Of a stretch of DNA of 5,242 bases, positions 1 to 5,242 are shown one piece after another; the stretch's first letter is position 1; the number at the start of each line of letters is the position of its first letter. Under the pieces are notes generated by a model. The model searched no databases, was not told the DNA's origin, and worked only from the letters and a program-made list of their open reading frames with translations. Position numbers and translations under genes: made by a program. Source of the DNA: an uncultured Burkholderiales bacterium (GTDB taxonomy: Bacteria > Pseudomonadota > Gammaproteobacteria > Burkholderiales > Burkholderiaceae). Location: assembly GCA_903845315.1 (NCBI GenBank), contig CAIMWY010000085.1:1-5242 (forward strand), read 5' to 3'.

Positions 1-1530
1 CTGTTTGGCCCAAGCCACCAAGCGGTTGTCGCCGTGCGGAATGCCTTTGCGCAACATCCAATAGGCCAGCAAGGGCACCAAGGTGAGTGAAAAGATCAAG
101 GCGCCAATCAAGGCTGTGGTGACCGACAAGGCCATGGGTTGGAAAATGCGTCCTTCATGGCGCTGCAAGGCAAAGATGGGGATGTGCGCCGCAATGATGA
201 TCAGCATCGAGAACAAGGTGGGGCGTCCCACTTCGTTGGCCGCGTTGGTGATGAGTGTGCGCCGCTCTTTCTCATTCATGCCTTCGCCGCGCTCAGACAG
301 GCGGTGCATGATGTTTTCAATCACGATCACCGCGCCGTCCACGATGATGCCAAAGTCCATCGCGCCCAAGCTCAACAAGTTGGCCGGCACGCCCATGATT
401 TTGAGGCCCAAGAACGTGGCCAACAAGGCCAACGGAATCACCACCACCACGGCCAATGAGGCGCGCATGTTGGACAAGAACAGGTACAACACCAGCGACA
501 CCAGCAGCGCGCCCTCGACCAAGTTTTTGAACACCGTGGTCAAGGTTTTGCCCATCAGCCACGAGCGGTCGTAGAAGGGCTCGATTTGCACCCCGTGTGG
601 CAGCACACGGTTGTTGAGATCAGCGATTTTTTCTTTCACGCCCTTGAGCACCACGCTGGGGTTTTCACCTTTGCGCATGATCACGATGCCGGTCACCACA
701 TCGTCGTCCATGTCTTGGCCCACGGTGCCCAAACGTGGCACCGCGCCAATGCTGACTTTGGCCACGTCGCGCACCAGCACCGGCGTGTTGCTGCGCGCGG
801 TGACCACAATTTGTCCAATGTCATCGGCCGAACGCAACAGGCCCAAGCCGCGAATGGCGAACTGCTGTGCGCCCTGCGCCACATAGCTGCCGCCTGCGTT
901 GGCGTTGCCCCGGCCCAGCGCATTTTGCAAGTCTTGCAAGGTGAGCTTGTAGGCGCTCAACTTTTGCAGATCGGGCTGGACTTCGTATTGTTTGATGTAA
1001 CCGCCCATGCCCACCACGTCGGCCACGCCAGGAATCTGACGCAAGGTGCGCTCGACGGTCCAGTCCTCAATGGTGCGCAGCTCGGTGGATGTTTTGCCAT
1101 CGCCCTTGAGGCGGTAGCGCATGATCTCGCCCACCGGCGTGGCGTTGGGCATGACCTCGGCTTCCACGCCGGGTGGCAAATCGACGCCGCGCAAACGCTC
1201 GTTGACTTGTTGACGCGCCAAATTGACTTCGGCCTTGTCGTCATAGGTCACCACCGTGAACGACAGACCAAACTGGGTGTGCGAGAACACACGGATCGAG
1301 TTGGGCAGACCCGACAGCGCCACTTCGATGGGCAGCGACACTTCTTTCTCCACTTCCTCGGCTGCGCGGCCGGGGTAGAGCGCAATTACGGTGACCTGTG
1401 TGTCGGTGACATCTGGAAACGCTTCGACCGAAAGGTTGTTGAAGGCCACCACCCCAGACATGATGAACAGCAGCGTGCCCAGCAATATGAACAGGGGCTG
1501 GTTCAGCGCATAGTGAATCAACCGCTTCAT
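1..1530 (-). CDS. Heavy-metal efflux RND pump, CzcA/CusA family (N-terminal half, cut by window edge)
   Basis: Inner-membrane proton/metal antiporter subunit of a tripartite RND efflux system. Only the first 510 codons are present; the family is usually about 1,030-1,070 residues, so the second half lies beyond position 1. Reading the minus strand from ATG 1530-1528 gives an unbroken frame opening MKRLIHYALNQPLFILL, with a first membrane helix at about residues 11-30. A large periplasmic porter domain follows (about 31-335, including the conserved stretch AFPDVTDTQV near residue 38). Membrane helices then lie at about 339-353, 359-378, 385-407, 437-455 and 470-493. Helix 4 reads DFGIIVDGAVIVIEN, with D392, D398 and E405 spaced as in the proton-relay residues of CzcA; the copper pump CusA lacks the first Asp. 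This points to a divalent-cation pump, but periplasmic metal ligands in the missing half cannot be checked. The start codon overlaps the adaptor stop (ATGA), so translation is probably coupled. Family call is secure; substrate is inference. Confidence 0.95.
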   Translation of the reverse strand, partial: MKRLIHYALNQPLFILLGTLLFIMSGVVAFNNLSVEAFPDVTDTQVTVIALYPGRAAEEVEKEVSLPIEVALSGLPNSIRVFSHTQFGLSFTVVTYDDKAEVNLARQQVNERLRGVDLPPGVEAEVMPNATPVGEIMRYRLKGDGKTSTELRTIEDWTVERTLRQIPGVADVVGMGGYIKQYEVQPDLQKLSAYKLTLQDLQNALGRGNANAGGSYVAQGAQQFAIRGLGLLRSADDIGQIVVTARSNTPVLVRDVAKVSIGAVPRLGTVGQDMDDDVVTGIVIMRKGENPSVVLKGVKEKIADLNNRVLPHGVQIEPFYDRSWLMGKTLTTVFKNLVEGALLVSLVLYLFLSNMRASLAVVVVIPLALLATFLGLKIMGVPANLLSLGAMDFGIIVDGAVIVIENIMHRLSERGEGMNEKERRTLITNAANEVGRPTLFSMLIIIAAHIPIFALQRHEGRIFQPMALSVTTALIGALIFSLTLVPLLAYWMLRKGIPHGDNRLVAWAKQ

Positions 1531-2771
1531 GGGGTCTTTGCTCCGGAGGTGGCCGATGGTGTGTGTGTTTTGGCTTGCTCTTGGGCGTTGCGGAATTCGC
1601 GCGCCAGCAGCAAGCTGTTGTCTTTGACGACGTGTTCATTGGCTTTGAGGCCTTCAATCACAAGCACCTCTTGCAGGCCTTCATAGCCGAGCTTGATGCG
1701 ACGCGGCTCAAACACCCCGGGTTCGGTTTGCACATAGGCCCAGTGCTCGGCGCCGCGCAATTGCACGGCACTGGCGGGCACCAGCACGCCAGCGGTGAGT
1801 TGGCGCACGATGCGTGCCGACCCCAACATCTCTGCTTTGAGCAAACGCTGACGGTTGTCGATTACGGCGCGGACCTTGATGGTTCGGCTGGTGGGGTCGA
1901 TGAAGTCGCCTGTCGCCGCAATCGTGGCGTCGAAGGTTTGCCCCACGAAGTTGGGCAAGACCAGCTCAATTTTGGTGCCCGGTTTGAGTGAGGCCACGTC
2001 AGACTCGCGCGCATCAATTTGCACCCACAGCGAACTGGGGTCGCTCACCACGAACAAGGCGGGGTTTGCTGGGCCGCCTTGGTCGGGGCGCACTTCCAGT
2101 CCCGCGCTGAGGTTGCGCTCCACCACCACGCCAGACACCGTGGACGACAGCCCCAGCTGTTGGTTCACCAAATTGCCACTGCCGTACAGGCTGGTGCGCG
2201 CTTGGGCGCGTGCGACTTCGGCTTGGGCGCGCGCTGCCTCTGCTTCGGCTTGCTCCAGGTCTTTGCGCGACACGATGCCCGCATCGAACAGGATGTGCTG
2301 GCGCGCCAAGGCGCGCTCGGTCAAACGTGCATCGGCTTGGGCCTTGGCGGTGTCGGCTTGTGCCGCGCCGAAGTCGGGTGAGGCAAATGTGGCCAGCACT
2401 TGGCCCGCTTTGACGCTTTGGCCCACATCGGCATTGAGTTGCACCACACGGCCTGCAAACGCGGGGTAGATGCGTTGGGTGCGTTCCTCGTTCCACACCA
2501 AACGCGCAGGCAAATCAATCGTCACGCTTTGCGCGGCAACCGCAGGCGCGGTGCCCAGCAAGGCCAGTTGGGGATGGCCCGCGGGAAAGCGCAGTTGCTG
2601 GCCCTGCACGATGGGCTGAGCGATCACGGGATGCGGCGCGAGTTCGGGTTTGCCCAGCCAGTAGCCCACGGCCAGCACAGCCACCAAGCCAGCAGCGGCG
2701 CTCCAGCGCTTAAGGGGCGTGTTCAAGAGGATTTGGAGCATGTTGGGCTCGCTTGCGTTGTCGTGGTTCAT
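1527..2771 (-). CDS. Periplasmic adaptor (membrane fusion protein) of the metal RND system, CzcB/HlyD family
   Basis: Links the RND pump to the outer-membrane channel. The 414-residue protein starts MNHDNASEPN. It has one N-terminal membrane anchor or uncleaved signal at about residues 23-40, then a periplasmic region with a split lipoyl (barrel-sandwich) domain at about 102-130 (core GRVVQLNADVGQSVKAGQVL) and about 209-245. An Ala/Gln/Glu-rich coiled-coil hairpin at about 133-193 separates the halves. Beta-barrel and membrane-proximal domains follow (about 248-400, including the SRTIKVRAVIDN stretch typical of CzcB/CusB). The tail is short and polar. No His-rich or Met-rich metal-binding segment is visible after the anchor, unlike some CzcB and CusB proteins. 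ATG 2771 was chosen because it is the first ATG after the channel gene's stop (11-base gap). A TTG at 2825 would overlap that gene, and ATG 2741 (MLQILLNTPL) is an alternative with AGCGAG upstream. No strong Shine-Dalgarno precedes 2771, so the start is less certain than the family. Confidence 0.93.
   Translation of the reverse strand: MNHDNASEPNMLQILLNTPLKRWSAAAGLVAVLAVGYWLGKPELAPHPVIAQPIVQGQQLRFPAGHPQLALLGTAPAVAAQSVTIDLPARLVWNEERTQRIYPAFAGRVVQLNADVGQSVKAGQVLATFASPDFGAAQADTAKAQADARLTERALARQHILFDAGIVSRKDLEQAEAEAARAQAEVARAQARTSLYGSGNLVNQQLGLSSTVSGVVVERNLSAGLEVRPDQGGPANPALFVVSDPSSLWVQIDARESDVASLKPGTKIELVLPNFVGQTFDATIAATGDFIDPTSRTIKVRAVIDNRQRLLKAEMLGSARIVRQLTAGVLVPASAVQLRGAEHWAYVQTEPGVFEPRRIKLGYEGLQEVLVIEGLKANEHVVKDNSLLLAREFRNAQEQAKTHTPSATSGAKTP
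1541..1544 (-). promoter_or_regulatory. Probable ribosome-binding site for the RND pump gene
   Basis: GGAG on the minus strand lies 10 bases before the pump ATG at 1530, inside the 3' end of the adaptor gene. The spacing is a little longer than ideal, but together with the ATGA overlap it supports this start. It sits in the 8-base palindrome CTCCGGAG (1541-1548). Confidence 0.5.
2200..2231 (-). repeat. Heptad-spaced direct repeat in the adaptor coiled coil
   Basis: GCTTGGGCGCG occurs at 2200-2210 and again at 2221-2231, exactly 21 bases (seven codons) apart. It encodes two copies of ARAQA at adaptor residues 180-184 and 187-191. The period matches one coiled-coil heptad, so this is best read as an internal protein repeat rather than a mobile or regulatory sequence. 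Confidence 0.5.
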
Positions 2772-2782
2772 GGTGTGTGGGC

Positions 2783-4081
2783 TCAGCGCGTGCTGGGGTT
2801 CTGAGGGGGGGTGCGCAGTTGCCAAGCGGTGTGTGCTTTGGCGTAGTCTGCGCGGGTGAAGGCGGCTTCAATCAGGGTGCTGCGCAAGGTGCGGCGCGCA
2901 TCCAGCAAATCAGTCAACGAGGAGGCGCCGTGGACGTAGGCCAATTCCGCCTGTTCGGCCACGCGGCGGGCGCGCGGCAAGATGTCTTGTTCGTACAAGG
3001 TCTCGCGTTGTTGGGCGGCATTTCGCTCTTGCAGCATGCGCTGAAAATCGGCCAAGGCGTCGCGGCGGGTTTTTTCCAACAGGTCTTGGGCGAGTGTCAT
3101 CTGGGCTTGTGCGCGGCCAATTTCACCTTCGTAGCCATAACCCCATTGCAGCGGCATGGAGACGCGTAACTCCAGCAATCGACGCGACTGTGTGGGGTAG
3201 TGGTCCAGGCTGCCGCCCAAGGTCAGGTCAGAGTTCTTTTGCGCTTGTGCCAGATCCAACGCTGCACGTGCTGCAGACACGCGCTCCTGCGCGGCCAACA
3301 CGTCAGGGCGTTGGTCGAGCCAAGCCTCTTGTACCGTGCTGGCGTCCAGCATGGCTTCAAGTTGGGGCCAATCGGACTTGATATGCCAACTTTTTAGGTG
3401 GATGCGCAGGTTGGTGAACTGGCCCAGTTGCAGCACGGCGCGCTCTTGGTCGAGCTGTGCGCTGTGCGCATCGGCTTGGGCGCGTTGGGCTTCAATTTCA
3501 AGACGTGCAGATTCTTGGGCTGACAAGTCTCCGGCTTTCAGGCGCACAGCGGCGCTTTGTGCCAGTTGCTTGGCGCTGTTGGCCAAGGCCTGCATTTCCC
3601 GGTTGCGTTCTAGGGCCGCCAGTAAATCGAAATAAGCCGATGCCGCCCCGAGTTGTTGCATCACGCGCATGTCTTGCAGGTCGGCGGCGGCGGCGTTGGC
3701 TTGGCGTTCAGCACTTTGCGTGCGCAAGCCGCGTTTGTTGCCACGCTCCCATGTCCAGTCGATGCCGCCCGATTTGTCGATCTTCTTTTGGCCGAAGGCG
3801 CCACCACCGATGCCGTTCTCCAAGTCCATCTGGCTGGTCTTGGCGGTGAAGATCGGAAACGGGGAACGGTTGGCTGCCAGCACGTCCGCGCGTGCCGCTT
3901 CGGCGGCTTGTTGTGCCATCGACACATCGAGGTTGTTGCGTGCGGCTTCCAGCACTTGGGGCAGCCCCAAGGTGTCGGCACAAGCCATGCCACCCCACAG
4001 GGTCAAAGCCAATGCCCAGGCCCAGCTCAGGCGGCGCGGATGCAGGTTCTGTCGTATGCTCATGTGGCGTTTATCGCGCAT
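2783..4081 (-). CDS. TolC-family outer-membrane efflux channel, CzcC-like
   Basis: Outer-membrane factor that would trimerise into the exit duct of the metal efflux complex. The 432-residue frame opens with a basic segment and a hydrophobic stretch (WAWALALTLWGG, residues 20-31) ending in a signal-peptidase I type site after ACA (residue 35). The mature part has two TolC-type repeats, each rich in long Ala/Gln/Leu helices. Family hallmarks include the Gly-rich GIGGGAFG segment followed by WERGNKRGLR, the helix YFDLLAALERNREMQ, and near the C-terminus AELAYVHGASSLTDLLDARRT (about 378-398). Length is normal for CzcC proteins (about 400-430). It is first in the operon, before the adaptor and pump. 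Two starts are possible: ATG 4081 (given; a weak AGGG only three bases upstream) and ATG 4063, which gives 426 residues and a more usual signal peptide but no Shine-Dalgarno. The family is clear; the exact start is not. Confidence 0.92.
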   Translation of the reverse strand: MRDKRHMSIRQNLHPRRLSWAWALALTLWGGMACADTLGLPQVLEAARNNLDVSMAQQAAEAARADVLAANRSPFPIFTAKTSQMDLENGIGGGAFGQKKIDKSGGIDWTWERGNKRGLRTQSAERQANAAAADLQDMRVMQQLGAASAYFDLLAALERNREMQALANSAKQLAQSAAVRLKAGDLSAQESARLEIEAQRAQADAHSAQLDQERAVLQLGQFTNLRIHLKSWHIKSDWPQLEAMLDASTVQEAWLDQRPDVLAAQERVSAARAALDLAQAQKNSDLTLGGSLDHYPTQSRRLLELRVSMPLQWGYGYEGEIGRAQAQMTLAQDLLEKTRRDALADFQRMLQERNAAQQRETLYEQDILPRARRVAEQAELAYVHGASSLTDLLDARRTLRSTLIEAAFTRADYAKAHTAWQLRTPPQNPSTR

Positions 4082-4122
4082 TCACCCTGACCAAGGCCTG
4101 ACCATTACTTTTTTCTACATCC
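4082..4122. promoter_or_regulatory. Divergent control region between efflux operon and two-component operon
   Basis: Only 41 bases separate the channel ATG (4081) from the regulator GTG (4123), or 59 if the channel starts at 4063. The region must carry control signals for both directions. It contains the tandem repeat listed separately and an AT-rich run (4105-4117, TTACTTTTTTCTA) that could hold the -10 region of the rightward promoter. On the minus strand GATAAA (4075-4070) is a possible -10 for the leftward promoter, just downstream of the repeat. No consensus -35 boxes are evident, as expected for activator-dependent promoters. Promoter positions are inference. Confidence 0.5.
4086..4104. 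promoter_or_regulatory. Tandem operator candidate for an OmpR/PhoB-type response regulator
   Basis: CCTGACCA is present at 4086-4093 and again at 4097-4104, an exact 8-base direct repeat with an 11-base period and a 3-base spacer. OmpR/PhoB-family regulators bind as head-to-tail dimers to direct repeats about one helical turn apart, and the adjacent gene encodes such a regulator. The location between the divergent genes suits control of both operons. The repeat is seen directly; the identity of the bound protein is inference. Confidence 0.6.
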
Positions 4123-4812
4123 GTGCGAATTTTGCTGATCGAAGACGATGCCGTGCTCCAAGCGGTCATGCTGCGCAGCCTGAGCGATGCGGGCCACCGT
4201 GTGGATGCCGCCAGTCATCTGGAGGAGGCGGCGCACTTTTGGCAAGTGCAGGCCTATGACGCCGTCTTGCTCGACTTGAATTTACCTTTGAGTGGACAGC
4301 TTCATGCGGCGCCGGGCAGTGGCTTGCAACTGTTGCGCGAGGCACGTCGCCGTGGTGACCGAACGCCCGTGTTGGTGTTGACGGCACGCAACAGAACAGA
4401 CGAACGCATTGCGGGCTTGGATGCCGGGGCGGATGACTACTTGGGCAAACCGTTTGACCTGGAAGAGGTCGAGGCACGCTTGCGCGCCTTGGTGCGACGC
4501 AGCCTAGGTGCTGACGATGTGGTGCAGGTGGGCCGCTTGGTGTTGCACCGCAAGAACCGCCGCATCTTGGTGGACGAGGTGGATTTGGCTTTGCCTGCAC
4601 GCGAGTTTGAAGTGCTGTGGGAGCTGATGACGCCGCCCGGGCGCACGGTCAGCAAACGGGTCTTGTCCGACAAGTTGTCGGGGTTTGACGAGGCCTTGGG
4701 CGACAACGCGCTGGAGGCTTTCATCTCGCGTTTGCGAAAAAAACTGGCCGACACGGGGGCCAGCATTCGCACCCTGCGGGGCATGGGGTATTTGCTGGAA
4801 GAGCAGACATGA
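4123..4812 (+). CDS. OmpR/PhoB-class two-component response regulator (QseB/TctD/PmrA-like)
   Basis: Cytoplasmic DNA-binding regulator of 229 residues, presumably phosphorylated by the kinase encoded just downstream. The receiver domain (1-125) has the acidic pair D8/D9 in LLIEDD, phospho-acceptor D51 in VLLDLNLP, T87 in VLTAR and K109 in LGKPF. The winged-helix domain (about 133-227) has the recognition helix DNALEAFISRLRKKL (194-208) and the wing IRTLRGMGYLL. The loop after D51 (LP, then LSGQLHAAPGS, then GLQLL) looks about eight residues longer than the usual LPxxxG form. The start is GTG at 4123: an in-frame stop at 4099 and the absence of other start codons leave it as the only start that keeps the first strand (MRILLIEDD). 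No Shine-Dalgarno is visible. It overlaps the kinase start by ATGA. Its position, divergent from the efflux genes, suggests it activates them, which is inference. Resemblance is closer to QseB/TctD/PmrA than to CusR/CzcR by eye. Confidence 0.94.
   Translation: MRILLIEDDAVLQAVMLRSLSDAGHRVDAASHLEEAAHFWQVQAYDAVLLDLNLPLSGQLHAAPGSGLQLLREARRRGDRTPVLVLTARNRTDERIAGLDAGADDYLGKPFDLEEVEARLRALVRRSLGADDVVQVGRLVLHRKNRRILVDEVDLALPAREFEVLWELMTPPGRTVSKRVLSDKLSGFDEALGDNALEAFISRLRKKLADTGASIRTLRGMGYLLEEQT
4797..4803 (+). promoter_or_regulatory. Ribosome-binding site for the sensor kinase gene
   Basis: GGAAGAG ends five bases before the ATG at 4809, inside the last codons of the regulator gene. Good match and spacing, supporting this start and translational coupling through the ATGA overlap. 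Confidence 0.6.
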
Positions 4813-5242
4813 CAACAGAGCGACTCGCCTTGATGCCCTCTTTGCGCAACCGCTTGTTGCGCCATGTCTTGCTGCCACTGGCACTGACTTGGCTGCTCGG
4901 CTCGGCCTTGGTCGTGGGGATCGCCACCTATTTCACACAGCAGGCGTATGACCGGGCTTTGCTGGACGACGCCTACTTGTTGGCCAGCCATGTGCGTCGC
5001 AATGCCGAGTCCGACATGGGTGGTTTGGAGTTGAGTTTGTCGGCCCAAGAAATGAGCACGGTGTTGTTTGACCAAAGCGAGTCGCTGTACTTTGCCGTGC
5101 TGCGTCCCGATGGCAGCTTGGTTGCCGGCCATGCGGGCTTGACGGGTCGGTTGGGGACCGCGGGGCAGCCGGTGTTCGACACCTTGGATTATCAAAACCG
5201 CAGCTTGCGCAGTGTCACCATTCGCCGTGAGCAGCCGGGTGA
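4809..5242 (+). CDS. Sensor histidine kinase, TctE-type N-terminal sensor region (partial, cut by window edge)
   Basis: Membrane sensor presumed to control the upstream regulator. Only 144 complete codons are present; full-length proteins of this kind are usually about 450-480 residues, and the HAMP, histidine and ATPase regions lie outside the window. The N-terminus (MTTERLALMPSLRNRLLRHV) is basic and precedes a membrane helix at about 19-41. The extracytoplasmic part contains QQAYDRALLDDAYLLASHVRR (about 44-64), then LSLSAQEMSTVLFDQSESLYFAVLRPDGSLVAG (about 75-107). This YDRALLD...D...YFxVLRPDGxLVAG pattern matches the 2CSK_N sensor domain of TctE-like kinases, recognised by eye. No His, Cys or Met cluster for direct metal binding is visible in the part present. 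The start at 4809 overlaps the regulator stop and has a good ribosome-binding site. Kinase identity rests on this sensor pattern and on the adjacent regulator, since no catalytic motif is in view. Confidence 0.87.
   Translation, partial: MTTERLALMPSLRNRLLRHVLLPLALTWLLGSALVVGIATYFTQQAYDRALLDDAYLLASHVRRNAESDMGGLELSLSAQEMSTVLFDQSESLYFAVLRPDGSLVAGHAGLTGRLGTAGQPVFDTLDYQNRSLRSVTIRREQPG

Noticed and set aside
83..574. Plus-strand 163-codon open frame
   Set aside because: It is a shadow of the pump's transmembrane region on the opposite strand; no family resemblance and a composition typical of reverse-complement coding sequence.
1541..1548. 8-base palindrome CTCCGGAG before the pump start
   Set aside because: It has no loop and cannot form a hairpin by itself; it most likely results from the GGAG ribosome-binding site and codon constraints.
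586..1686. Long plus-strand open frame of 366 codons with a His-rich translation that resembles a metal-binding protein
   Set aside because: It runs antisense to the pump and the end of the adaptor, whose frames match known families throughout. The His codons arise as complements of common Val/Met/Gly/Asp codons in a high-GC gene.
2771..2825. TTG start at 2825 for the adaptor
   Set aside because: It would overlap the channel gene by 43 bases and add a polar Pro/His-rich leader with no family support; ATG 2771 fits the operon spacing better.
3974..3985. Possible lipoprotein cleavage site at the Cys of GMACA in the channel signal peptide
   Set aside because: A Gly at the -3 position does not fit the usual lipobox, and the A-C-A sequence one residue later is a normal signal-peptidase I site; lipidation is not supported.
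4437..5195. Minus-strand 252-codon open frame across the regulator and kinase genes
   Set aside because: Both plus-strand genes have clear domain motifs and coupled starts here; the antisense translation shows no recognisable domain.

Overview
The window looks like part of a chromosome or large plasmid of a betaproteobacterium, most plausibly a Burkholderiales member of the Comamonadaceae type. The grounds are high GC, heavy use of TTG and CTG for Leu, and protein sequences that read like CzcCBA and TctE/QseB-type proteins of that group. This is inference from composition and general protein style; no marker gene is present.

The layout is two divergent operons on either side of a very short control region. 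On the minus strand, read from about 4081 down to 1, are three genes in the classical czcCBA order: a TolC/CzcC-type outer-membrane channel (2783-4081), a CzcB-type periplasmic adaptor (1527-2771), and the N-terminal half of a heavy-metal RND pump of the CzcA/CusA family (1530 to the window edge). Together they would form a tripartite complex spanning both membranes and exporting metal ions with the proton gradient. The pump's fourth membrane helix has the Asp/Asp/Glu pattern of CzcA-like divalent-cation pumps rather than the CusA copper/silver form. The periplasmic metal site is outside the window, so the substrate (Zn, Co, Cd, Ni or other) stays open.

On the plus strand are a two-component response regulator of the OmpR/PhoB winged-helix class (4123-4812) and the N-terminus of its sensor histidine kinase (4809 to the window edge), joined by an ATGA overlap. 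The kinase's sensor region resembles the TctE-type (2CSK_N) sensor rather than the usual CusS/CzcS heavy-metal sensor.

Between the two operons (4082-4122, 41 bases) is an exact 8-base direct repeat, CCTGACCA, repeated with an 11-base period. That geometry is typical of an OmpR/PhoB-family response-regulator site, and it is the best candidate for the operator through which the regulator controls the efflux operon and perhaps itself. No gene-free stretch is longer than this. No RNA genes, mobile elements or CRISPR arrays were seen. The most notable points are the tandem operator, the non-canonical sensor type, an apparent loop insertion beside the regulator's phosphorylation site, and the lack of convincing ribosome-binding sites on both divergent lead genes.
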